The position numbers were made by a program, and so were the translations under genes. A stretch of 64,000 nucleotides of DNA from contig NZ_JODR01000011.1 of NCBI RefSeq assembly GCF_000725885.1, forward strand, positions 62,001-126,000, written 5' to 3'. Source of the stretch: Streptomyces albus subsp. albus (GTDB lineage: Bacteria; Actinomycetota; Actinomycetes; Streptomycetales; Streptomycetaceae). The notes beneath the pieces are model-generated. The model searched no databases. It was not told where the DNA came from and saw only the letters and a list, made by a program, of their open reading frames with translations. Below, piece after piece: positions 7,919-15,890 of the stretch (position 1 is the stretch's first letter; each line of letters starts with the position of its first letter).

Positions 7919-10900
7919 ATGAGCCTGCACGGTCTGCTCGACGCCGTCACCAAGGACCCCGCGCTGGCGGAAGCCGTCAAGGCCGCGGCCGACGGCAATC
8001 GCCACCATGTGGACATCGTGGGCCCGGCGGCGGCCCGCCCCTTCGCGGTGGCCGCCCTGGCCCGTTCCGCGCAGCGCCCGGTGCTGGCGGTGACGGCCAC
8101 CGGCCGCGAGGCCGAGGACCTGGGTGCGGCGCTGCGCTCCCTCCTCCCGGAGGAGGGCGTCGTGGAGTACCCCTCGTGGGAGACGCTGCCGCACGAGAGG
8201 CTGAGCCCCCGCTCGGACACCGTGGGCCGCCGGCTGGCGGTGCTGCGCAGGCTCGCGCACCCGGATGCGGACGATCCGCAGGCGGGCCCGGTCTCGGTGG
8301 TGGTGGCGCCGATCCGCTCGGTGCTCCAGCCGCAGGTCAAGGGCCTGGGGGACCTGGTGCCGGTCGCGCTGCGGCAGGGGCAGAGCGCGGATCTGGAAGA
8401 GGTCGTGGACGCGCTCTCGGCCGCGGCGTACGCGCGGGTCGAGCTGGTGGAGAAGCGCGGCGACTTCGCGGTGCGCGGCGGCATCCTCGACGTCTTCCCG
8501 CCGACGGAGGAGCACCCGGTCCGGGTGGAGTTCTGGGGCGACGAGGTCGAGGAGATCCGCTATTTCAAGGTCGCCGACCAGCGGTCGCTGGAGATCGCGG
8601 AGCACGGGCTGTGGGCGCCGCCGTGCCGGGAGCTGCTGCTGACCCGCCAGGTGCGGGAGCGGGCAGCCCAGCTGGCCGAGGTCCATCCGGAGCTGCACGA
8701 ACTGCTCGGCAAGATCGCCGAGGGCATCGCGGTGGAGGGCATGGAGTCCCTGGCGCCGGTGCTGGTGGACGAGATGGAACTGCTGCTGGATGTGATGCCG
8801 GCGGGCAGCATGACGGTGGTGTGCGACCCGGAGCGGGTGCGTACGCGGGCCGCGGATCTGGTGGCGACCAGCCAGGAGTTCCTCCAGGCGTCGTGGGCGG
8901 CGGCGGCCGGCAGCGGCGACGGGGAGGGCGGCAAGGCCCCCATCGACGTGGGGGCGGCCTCGCTGCGCGGTATCGCCGAGGTGCGGGAGCACGCGCGTGA
9001 GCTGGGCATGATGTGGTGGACGGTGAGCCAGTTCACCGCCGACACGGAGGCCGAGGAGGACGGGGACACCCTCCGGCTGGGCATGCAGGCCCCGGAGACC
9101 TACCGGGGCGACACCGCGCGGGCGCTGGCCGACACCAAGGGCTGGCTGGCCGACGGCTGGCGCTGTGTGTACGTCACGGAGGGGCACGGCCCGGCGTCCC
9201 GCACGGTCGAGGTGCTGGGCGGCGAGGGGGTGCCGGCGCGGCTGGCCGGGCCCGAACTGACGCTCGACGCGAATCTGGTGCACGTGGCGTGCGGCTCCCT
9301 CGACCGGGGCTTCCTCGCCCCCGGTCTGAAGCTGGCCGTGCTGACGGAGACGGATCTGACCGGCCAGAAGGCGGCGGGCAGCCAGACGGCCCGGATGCCG
9401 GCGCGGCGCCGCAAGCAGATCGATCCGCTCACGCTCCAGCCGGGCGACTACATCGTCCACGAGCAGCACGGTGTGGGCCGCTACATCGAGATGGTGCAGC
9501 GCACGGTGCAGGGCGCGACCCGCGAGTACCTGCTGGTGGAGTACGCGCCGGCCAAGCGCGGCCAGCCCGGGGACCGGCTGTTCGTGCCCACCGACCAGCT
9601 GGAGCAGATCACCAAGTACGTGGGCGGCGAGCAGCCCACCTTGCACCGGCTGGGCGGCGCGGACTGGACGAAGACGAAGGCGCGGGCGAAGAAGGCGGTC
9701 AAGGAGATCGCCGCCGACCTGATCAAGCTCTACAGCGCGCGGATGGCGGCGCCCGGTCACGCGTTCGGCGCGGACACCCCCTGGCAGCGGGAGCTGGAGG
9801 ACGCGTTCCCGTACGCCGAGACCCCGGACCAGCTGACGACGATCGGCGAGGTCAAGGAGGACATGGAGAAGTCGGTGCCGATGGACCGGCTGATCTGCGG
9901 CGACGTCGGCTACGGCAAGACGGAGATCGCCGTGCGGGCGGCCTTCAAGGCGGTCCAGGACGGCAAGCAGGTCGCGGTCCTGGTGCCGACGACGCTGCTG
10001 GTGCAGCAGCACTTCTCCACGTTCACGGAGCGGTACGGGCAGTTCCCGGTCAATGTGCGGGCGCTCTCCCGGTTCCAGAGCGACAGCGAGGCGCGGGCGA
10101 CGCTGGACGGGCTGCGGGACGGCACCGTCGACGTGGTGATCGGTACGCACCGGCTGTTCTCGTCGGAGACCAAGTTCAAGGATCTGGGCCTGGTCATCGT
10201 GGACGAGGAGCAGCGGTTCGGCGTCGAGCACAAGGAGCAGCTGAAGAAGCTGCGGGCGAACGTGGACGTGCTGACGATGTCCGCGACGCCGATCCCGCGC
10301 ACGCTGGAGATGGCGGTGACCGGCATCCGCGAGATGTCCACGATCACCACGCCGCCGGAGGAGCGGCACCCGGTGCTCACGTTCGTCGGCCCGTTCGAGG
10401 ACAAGCAGATCGGTGCCGCGATCCGCCGTGAGCTGCTGCGCGAGGGCCAGGTCTTCTACATCCACAACCGGGTGGAGTCCATCGACCGGGCGGCGGCCCG
10501 GCTGCGCCAGATCGTGCCGGAGGCCCGGGTCGCCACGGCGCACGGGCAGATGACGGAGCAGGCGCTGGAGCAGGTCGTCGTGGACTTCTGGGAGAAGAAG
10601 TTCGACGTGCTGGTCTCCACCACGATCGTGGAGAACGGCATCGACATCTCCAACGCCAACACCCTGATCGTGGAGCGGGGTGACACCTTCGGCCTGTCGC
10701 AGCTGCACCAGCTGCGGGGCCGGGTGGGCCGGGGCCGCGACCGCGGTTACGCCTATTTCCTCTACCCGCCGGAGAAGCCGCTGACGGAGACGGCGCACGA
10801 GCGGCTGGCCACCATCGCCCAGCACACCGAGATGGGTGCGGGCATGTACGTGGCGATGAAGGACCTGGAGATCCGCGGGGCGGGCAATCTGCTCGGCGGC

Positions 10901-11479
10901 GAGCAGTCGGGTCACATCGCGGGCGTCGGCTTCGACCTGTACGTACGGATGGTCGGGGAGGCGGTGGCCGACTACCGGGCGGCGCTGGAGTCCGGTGGGG
11001 CCGGGCCGGTGGAGGAGGCCCCGCCGGAGGTCAAGATCGAGCTGCCGGTCGACGCGCACGTCCCGCACGACTACGCGCCGGGCGAGCGGCTGCGGCTCCA
11101 GGCGTACCGGTCGATCGCCGCGGCGGCGACGGAGGAGGACATCGCCTCCGTCCGGGAGGAGCTGACCGACCGGTACGGGCCGCTGCCCGAACCGGTGGAG
11201 AACCTGCTGCTGGTGGCGGGGCTGCGGATGCTGGCCCGGTCGGTGGGGGTCTCCGACATCACGCTCCAGGGCAACAAGATCCGGTTCAGCCCGGTGGAGC
11301 TGCGCGAGTCGCAGGAGCTGCGGCTCAAGCGGGTCTACCCCGGTTCCGTCGTCAAGACGGCCAGCCATCAGGTCCTGGTGCCCCGGCCCAAGCCGGCGGG
11401 CATCGGCGGACAGCCGGTGACGGGCCGCGAACTGCTGGCCTGGGTGGGGGAGTTCCTCACCACCGTTCCCGGGTCCTGA
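7919..11479 (+). CDS. mfd: Transcription-repair coupling factor Mfd
   Basis: An 1186-residue protein of normal Mfd length. Residues about 1-400 are the UvrB-like region (VVEYPSWETLPHERLSPRSDTVGRRL, then RVELVEKRGDFAVRGGILDVFPP). Residues about 500-575 are the CarD-like RNA-polymerase-interaction domain (GDYIVHEQHGVGRYIEM). Next comes the RecG-like translocase with Walker A GDVGYGKTEIAVRAAFKAV near residue 660, DEEQ near 761 and SATPIPRTLEMA. The C terminus carries the TRCF regulatory domain. Mfd displaces RNA polymerase stalled at DNA lesions and recruits the UvrA repair machinery. It appears monocistronic, with a strong bidirectional terminator after it. Confidence 0.98.
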   Translation: MSLHGLLDAVTKDPALAEAVKAAADGNRHHVDIVGPAAARPFAVAALARSAQRPVLAVTATGREAEDLGAALRSLLPEEGVVEYPSWETLPHERLSPRSDTVGRRLAVLRRLAHPDADDPQAGPVSVVVAPIRSVLQPQVKGLGDLVPVALRQGQSADLEEVVDALSAAAYARVELVEKRGDFAVRGGILDVFPPTEEHPVRVEFWGDEVEEIRYFKVADQRSLEIAEHGLWAPPCRELLLTRQVRERAAQLAEVHPELHELLGKIAEGIAVEGMESLAPVLVDEMELLLDVMPAGSMTVVCDPERVRTRAADLVATSQEFLQASWAAAAGSGDGEGGKAPIDVGAASLRGIAEVREHARELGMMWWTVSQFTADTEAEEDGDTLRLGMQAPETYRGDTARALADTKGWLADGWRCVYVTEGHGPASRTVEVLGGEGVPARLAGPELTLDANLVHVACGSLDRGFLAPGLKLAVLTETDLTGQKAAGSQTARMPARRRKQIDPLTLQPGDYIVHEQHGVGRYIEMVQRTVQGATREYLLVEYAPAKRGQPGDRLFVPTDQLEQITKYVGGEQPTLHRLGGADWTKTKARAKKAVKEIAADLIKLYSARMAAPGHAFGADTPWQRELEDAFPYAETPDQLTTIGEVKEDMEKSVPMDRLICGDVGYGKTEIAVRAAFKAVQDGKQVAVLVPTTLLVQQHFSTFTERYGQFPVNVRALSRFQSDSEARATLDGLRDGTVDVVIGTHRLFSSETKFKDLGLVIVDEEQRFGVEHKEQLKKLRANVDVLTMSATPIPRTLEMAVTGIREMSTITTPPEERHPVLTFVGPFEDKQIGAAIRRELLREGQVFYIHNRVESIDRAAARLRQIVPEARVATAHGQMTEQALEQVVVDFWEKKFDVLVSTTIVENGIDISNANTLIVERGDTFGLSQLHQLRGRVGRGRDRGYAYFLYPPEKPLTETAHERLATIAQHTEMGAGMYVAMKDLEIRGAGNLLGGEQSGHIAGVGFDLYVRMVGEAVADYRAALESGGAGPVEEAPPEVKIELPVDAHVPHDYAPGERLRLQAYRSIAAAATEEDIASVREELTDRYGPLPEPVENLLLVAGLRMLARSVGVSDITLQGNKIRFSPVELRESQELRLKRVYPGSVVKTASHQVLVPRPKPAGIGGQPVTGRELLAWVGEFLTTVPGS

Positions 11480-11546
11480 CAGCGAGGGGCCCGGCAGCGA
11501 GGGCCCCGGCAGCGAGGTCCGCGGAAGCACATATCCGCGAACGCGC

Positions 11547-11579
11547 CGTGCCCCGCCCGTGGCCCACGGGCGGGGCACG
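11547..11579. terminator. Bidirectional terminator hairpin between mfd and the DUF4190 gene
   Basis: A perfect 14-bp stem (CGTGCCCCGCCCGT pairing with ACGGGCGGGGCACG) with a 5-base loop lies between two convergent genes. There is no T-run, as is common in actinobacteria. Three GGCAGCGAGG-like direct repeats precede it at 11479-11520. Confidence 0.8.
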
Positions 11580-11584
11580 CGGGC

Positions 11585-11971
11585 TCAGTGCCGGGCCGGT
11601 ACCAGGTAGGGCGCGGTGACGGCGGCTGAGCCGTTGTTGAGCTCCTTGTCGATCTCCTCCGCGGCGTCGCCGACCGCCGTGACGACGGTGACCAGGCCCC
11701 AGACGCCGAGGGCGAAGGCCGCCAGCGACAGGAGTACGCCGCTGAGGGCGGCCTTGCGGTTGGTGGCGATGCCCTTCTTGGCGCGGGAGCGGCCGGCCAG
11801 GCCGAGGACGAAGCCGATCAGTCCCAGGGTGCCGGAGGCCCAGAAGAGGATCGGGACGAGCCCGCACACCACGCCGACCAGGCCGAGGACGAGTGCGGTG
11901 AGTCCGAGCCCGTTGCGGGGCGCGGCGGCGGGTGCGGGCGTGTGGCTGTGGGCGTCGTAGGCGTGCGACAT
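11585..11971 (-). CDS. DUF4190-type small membrane protein
   Basis: A 128-residue protein. A short Pro/Ala/His N terminus is followed by two hydrophobic blocks (NGLGLTALVLGLVGVVCGLV through LGLIGFVLGLAGRSRAKKG, and AALSGVLLSLAAFALGVWGLV). The glycine-rich helices joined by an R-S-R/K-KG turn are typical of DUF4190 proteins. Start ATG 11971 has GGGGGGATCCC upstream. Function is unknown. It is followed by no gene before the mfd terminator and is preceded by a lipoprotein gene on the same strand (116-base gap), so the two may be co-transcribed. Confidence 0.75.
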   Translation of the reverse strand: MSHAYDAHSHTPAPAAAPRNGLGLTALVLGLVGVVCGLVPILFWASGTLGLIGFVLGLAGRSRAKKGIATNRKAALSGVLLSLAAFALGVWGLVTVVTAVGDAAEEIDKELNNGSAAVTAPYLVPARH

Positions 11972-12087
11972 GGGATCCCCCCTGTGGGTACGGGCTGTGC
12001 GTGTGCCCTCTTGCGTCTGCGTGGTGAAGTGGTGGCCGGCGCCGGTGGTGTGAGTGGTGCCGGTGGTGTGGCCGGTGTGCGGAGCGG

Positions 12088-12684
12088 TCAGAGCGTGAGG
12101 CTCCACTGGGCCGGTTCGGTCTCGAAGTCGTTGAGGCTGACCTCCACGTCGAGGGTCTTGGCGCCGCGCGGGGCGTCGAAGCCGTAGAAGGCGGTGGCCC
12201 GTTTGCCGGGCAGCAGCCGGCCGGTGAATCCGCTGCCGACGGTCTCGCCGTCGAAGATGCCCTCGGTCGTCTCGCCGTCCTCGCCCTGGCGGGCGCCGAC
12301 GGTGACGAGCGTGGTGTCGATCTTGCGGTCCGAGGTGTTCTCCAGCGTGACCCGCAGTTTCCAGGCCTGCTGTCCGTTCTTGTGCCCGGCCGCGTAGGCG
12401 GACGGGGTGAACGCGGTCGGCGCCGAGACGGTGACCTTGAGGCCCTTGCCCGGGTAGACGGCGCTCTCGCCGGCGGCCCGCGGCCCGGCGGCCTGCCCGC
12501 CGTCTTTGCCGTCCTGGCCCTTGCCGCTCCCCTTGCCCGGCCCGTCCTCGGCGCCGGCCGCCTTGCCGGCGGGCTTCTCCGTTGTGGGCTCCTCCGGTGT
12601 GCAGGCGCCGAGCGCGCCGAGGGCGAGCACGGCGGCGGCGGTGGCGAGCAGTGGGCGCGTACGGGGCTGGGCGCGGGTGGGCAT
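12088..12684 (-). CDS. DUF4352-like secreted lipoprotein
   Basis: A 198-residue predicted lipoprotein: positively charged N terminus, hydrophobic core LLATAAAVLALGALGA and lipobox GAC (Cys28). A Gly/Lys-rich spacer is followed by an immunoglobulin-like domain (GLKVTVSAPTAFTPS, WKLRVTLENTSDRKIDT, SGFTGRLLPGKRATAFYGFDAP) of the DUF4352 type. It should be anchored to the outer face of the membrane. Binding partner and function are unknown. The start codon lies in a divergent region with repeated GTGAAC sites. Confidence 0.75.
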   Translation of the reverse strand: MPTRAQPRTRPLLATAAAVLALGALGACTPEEPTTEKPAGKAAGAEDGPGKGSGKGQDGKDGGQAAGPRAAGESAVYPGKGLKVTVSAPTAFTPSAYAAGHKNGQQAWKLRVTLENTSDRKIDTTLVTVGARQGEDGETTEGIFDGETVGSGFTGRLLPGKRATAFYGFDAPRGAKTLDVEVSLNDFETEPAQWSLTL

Positions 12685-12721
12685 GGGTCGTCCTCCGGAC
12701 AGATGTGAGCGAGCCGGTGCG

Positions 12722-12824
12722 GTGAACTGTGAACCGACGGGTCAATAAGACCATCGTCTGTGAACCGAGTCAACCACGATCCATGAATCCGGGAATCTTC
12801 ACGCCGTGAACGGAGGCAGTTCAC
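12722..12824. promoter_or_regulatory. Cluster of GTGAAC sites between lipoprotein and methylase genes
   Basis: The divergent spacer has two exact direct copies of TGTGAACCGA (12728-12737 and 12759-12768), another GTGAAC at 12722, and an inverted pair GTGAAC-N7-GTTCAC (12806-12824). The spacing suggests binding sites for a regulator acting on one or both flanking genes. A TATGCT at about 12836 could be the -10 for the methylase gene. Confidence 0.5.
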
Positions 12825-12897
12825 AGGGTGGTGGGTATGCTCGTGCGCACCGCCGTGACCGGCCCGGCGGACGAGGCGATACGGGAGGGAACGGGCG

Positions 12898-14820
12898 ATG
12901 AGCGGGGCGAACGGGGCGTCGGACGGCACCGAGGTGACGGCGGCGGCCATCGCCCGGCTCGCCGGAGTCGGCAGGGCCGCGGTCAGCAACTGGCGCCGCC
13001 GCCACCCCGACTTCCCCCGCCCGGTCGGCGGGACCGAGACCAGCCCCACCTTCTCGCTGACCGAGGTGGAGAGCTGGCTGCGCGCCCAGGGCAAACTCGC
13101 CGAGGCCCCGCCCCGGGAGCGGGTACGCCGCCGGCTGGAGAGCGACCCGGAGGGACACGGGCCGGCCCTCGTCCGCGCGGGCGAACACCTGGCCGGACTC
13201 GGCGAGCCGGCGCAGCCGGCCGACCGCTCCGAGCTGGAGCAGCTGGCCCGCGAGGTGGGCACCGAGACGGCGTTCGCCCAGCTGCTGGCCGACTACCTCG
13301 ACGCCAACCCCCGCCAGTACACCCTCACCCCGCCCGGCACGGCCGCGCTGATGGCCCGGCTCGCCGGACCCGGCGACTCCGTCCTCGACCCCGCCTGCGG
13401 CTCGGGCGAACTCCTGGCCGCCGCCCTCACCGCCGAGGGCACGGCCGGCACCCCGTCACCCGGCGGTGCCGGCACCCCGCGCACCCTCCACGGGCAGGAC
13501 ACCGACCCGCTGCTGGCCCGCCTCGCCGCGCTCCGCCTCACCCTGCGCGCCGGGGCCGCCCGTCCTGCCGGGGACGCCGCGCGCGCCCGCACCCCGGACA
13601 CCGCCGTGGACATCCGCGCCGAGGACGCGCTGCGCACCGAGGAGCCCGCCGCCGCCCCGTCGGTGGCCACCGTGCTGTGCCACCCGCCGTTCAACGAGCG
13701 CAACTGGGGCCACGACGAGCTGGCCTACGACCCGCGCTGGGCCTACGGGCTGCCGCCGCGCACCGAGTCCGAACTGGCCTGGGTGCAGCACGCGCTGTAC
13801 CGGCTGCGCCCCGGCGGCACCGCCGTCCTGCTGCTGCCGCCCGCCGTCGCCGCCCGCCGCACCGGCCGCCGGGTGCGCGCCGCGCTGCTGCGCAAGGGCG
13901 CCCTGCGCGCCGTCCTCGCACTGCCCCCGGGGGCCGCGGCCCCGCACAGCCTGCCGCTGCACCTGTGGGTGCTGCGCAAGCCGGAAGGCGCCTCGGCCGC
14001 CCACACCCGTCTGCTGCTGATGGACGCGGCCGGCGGCCGGGCCGAGGGCGAACCGGCGCCGCCCTGGGAGGAGACCGCCGAGGCCGTGCTGACCGCCTGG
14101 CGGGCGTTCGACGCGGACGGCACCGTCACCGAACGGCCCGGGGTGTGCGCCGCGCTGCCGGTCATCGACCTGCTCGACGACGAGGTGGACCTCACCCCCG
14201 CCCGGCATCTGCTGCCCGGCGGCGCCCGGACGGACGCCGCCGCCCTCACCGCCGTACGGGCCGAACTGGAACGCACCCTGCGCCGCACCCTCGACCTGGC
14301 CGCCGGTGACGCGACCGGAACCGCGGACGGACGGCGGGACGGGACGGACGGCGAACTGCCCGAGGCGACCGTGGGCGAGCTGGCCCGCACCGGCGCCCTC
14401 GAAGTGCACACCGCCTCGGCCGAGCCGGTCACCACGGCGCCGGGGGATGTCGTCGTGCCGGTCCAGGGGCGGGGCGCCGCCTATGTGGTGGCCGAGGGGG
14501 AGGAGGGCGCCCGGCTGGACAAGCCGCTGTGTCTGCTGCGGGTGGACCCGGCCGCGCTGGACGCCTGGTTCGTCGCCGGGTTCCTGCGCTCCACCGCCAA
14601 CACCCGGCAGGCCAGCAGCTACGCCTCCAGCGCCTCCCGGATCGACGTGCGCCGGCTGCGGCTGCCCCGGCTGCCGCTGGAGCGGCAGCGCGCCTACGGC
14701 GAACGCTTCCGCCGCCTCGCCGAGTTCGAGGCCGCGCTGCGGCGGGTGGGCGAGCTGGGCGGGGAGTTCGTCCAGGGGATGTTCGACGGGCTCGCCGACG
14801 GCACGGTGCCGCCCTCCTGA
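12898..14820 (+). CDS. Solitary N6-adenine DNA methylase with N-terminal HTH
   Basis: A 640-residue protein. The N terminus (VTAAAIARLAGVGRAAVSNWRRRHPDFPRPVGG) is a helix-turn-helix. Residues about 125-320 hold an N6-methyltransferase core with SAM motif VLDPACGSGELLAAAL and, at the catalytic position, Cys261-His-Pro-Pro-Phe-Asn266 where most enzymes have NPPF/Y. The C-terminal third (VGELARTGALEVHTAS onward, ending with LPLERQRAYGERFRRLAEFEAALRRV) looks like a type I HsdS-style specificity region. No endonuclease or second HsdS gene flanks it, so it is an orphan methylase or a transcription-associated relative. Start ATG 12898 overlaps no other gene. Confidence 0.85.
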   Translation: MSGANGASDGTEVTAAAIARLAGVGRAAVSNWRRRHPDFPRPVGGTETSPTFSLTEVESWLRAQGKLAEAPPRERVRRRLESDPEGHGPALVRAGEHLAGLGEPAQPADRSELEQLAREVGTETAFAQLLADYLDANPRQYTLTPPGTAALMARLAGPGDSVLDPACGSGELLAAALTAEGTAGTPSPGGAGTPRTLHGQDTDPLLARLAALRLTLRAGAARPAGDAARARTPDTAVDIRAEDALRTEEPAAAPSVATVLCHPPFNERNWGHDELAYDPRWAYGLPPRTESELAWVQHALYRLRPGGTAVLLLPPAVAARRTGRRVRAALLRKGALRAVLALPPGAAAPHSLPLHLWVLRKPEGASAAHTRLLLMDAAGGRAEGEPAPPWEETAEAVLTAWRAFDADGTVTERPGVCAALPVIDLLDDEVDLTPARHLLPGGARTDAAALTAVRAELERTLRRTLDLAAGDATGTADGRRDGTDGELPEATVGELARTGALEVHTASAEPVTTAPGDVVVPVQGRGAAYVVAEGEEGARLDKPLCLLRVDPAALDAWFVAGFLRSTANTRQASSYASSASRIDVRRLRLPRLPLERQRAYGERFRRLAEFEAALRRVGELGGEFVQGMFDGLADGTVPPS

Positions 14821-14957
14821 ACCGGGCGCGGACGCCCGCGGGTTGCAACGATTCCGCTTCTTGTCGGGCCGGGTTCCCCGGTCACGTATCCGTGGCCGCA
14901 TCCCGCTGTATACGCTCACCTCCTGCCTTGTCCGCTCCTGTCCCGTCCGGAGGAAAG

Positions 14958-15890
14958 ATGTACGGCCCGGCCACGCCGACGCCGACCCGCGCCCTCCTGG
15001 CGCGGATCGCCTTCGCGTCGTTCCCGCTCTGGTCGCTGGGTCTGCTCTCGTGGGTGCCCTCGCTGCGGTTCGCCGTACTGCGCCGGCGCCCGTACGACTG
15101 GGCGGTGTTCGCCCTGGCGTGCGTGCTGACCGTGGTGTACATCGTGCTGCTGGTCAAGGTGCCCGAGACGAAGCCGGGCGAGGAGGGCAACGCGCAGCTT
15201 GCCGCGGGGATCTACATCATCCTGCTGATCGGCGGCGCCGTGGTGCACGCGCTCCTGGGCGACCGCCCGCGCCGCGCGCCCGCACCGGGTCCGGGGCCCG
15301 TGCCGGGCGCTGGGCCCGTGCCGGGTGCCGGGGCCATGCCGGGCGCTGGACTTGTGCCGGGTGCCGGGCCTGTGCCGGGTCCCGGTCCTGTGCCCTACCC
15401 GGGCGGCGCGGCCCACACCGCGGCGCCGGGCCCGGCCGCGGGCCCGTACGGTCCGCCGCAGCCGCCCGCCGCCACGCCGGGACCGGCCGGTCCCGCCCCG
15501 ACACCGGGTCAGCTCGCGGGTCACGGCCCGGCGCCGGGCCGGCCTGCGGGGCCCGCCCCCGCGATGGGCCCCGTCGGTCCCGTACCCGGGATGAGCCCCA
15601 CCGGTCCCAGCGGTCCCGCCCCCACCATGAACCCCACCGGACCCGCCGCCCCCGTCCCGTCCGCGGACCCCTACGGTGCGCCCGGCCCGTACGCGCCGAC
15701 GGCCCCCGCCGGGTCCGCGCCGCCGCCCGCCTCCCCGCGCATGCGGCAGGTCGCCTCCGAGCTGGCCGAACTCGGCGAGGCGCTGCGCCGCCAGGGCGAC
15801 GGCCGGCAGGACGCGGCCCCGCACGACCCCCGCCGCCGGCCCGGACAGTCCAGCCGGCCCGGGCAGCCCGGACAGTGGGGCCCGGCATGA
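14958..15890 (+). CDS. Membrane protein with long Pro/Gly-rich tail
   Basis: A 310-residue protein. Three hydrophobic helices lie in residues about 10-100 (IAFASFPLWSLGLLSWVPSL, WAVFALACVLTVVYIVLLV, AGIYIILLIGGAVVHALLG). They are followed by about 170 residues of Pro/Gly/Ala repeats (GPVPGAG-like units at 15290-15400) and a short helical end (ELAELGEALRRQ). CGGAGGAAAG precedes ATG 14958 at good spacing. The last codon overlaps the kinase start (ATGA), so it is translationally coupled to a Ser/Thr kinase. It could be a sensor, partner or substrate of that kinase; this is inferred from context only. Confidence 0.75.
   Translation: MYGPATPTPTRALLARIAFASFPLWSLGLLSWVPSLRFAVLRRRPYDWAVFALACVLTVVYIVLLVKVPETKPGEEGNAQLAAGIYIILLIGGAVVHALLGDRPRRAPAPGPGPVPGAGPVPGAGAMPGAGLVPGAGPVPGPGPVPYPGGAAHTAAPGPAAGPYGPPQPPAATPGPAGPAPTPGQLAGHGPAPGRPAGPAPAMGPVGPVPGMSPTGPSGPAPTMNPTGPAAPVPSADPYGAPGPYAPTAPAGSAPPPASPRMRQVASELAELGEALRRQGDGRQDAAPHDPRRRPGQSSRPGQPGQWGPA

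Noticed and set aside
7670..11578. A 1300-codon open frame antisense to mfd
   Set aside because: Arg/His/Leu-rich shadow without recognisable motifs; mfd on the other strand has complete domains and conserved residues.
11585..12754. A single 389-codon minus-strand protein joining the DUF4190 protein and the region upstream
   Set aside because: The C-terminal 128 codons are the real membrane protein; the upstream part is the wrong frame of the lipoprotein gene, which has its own signal peptide and lipobox.
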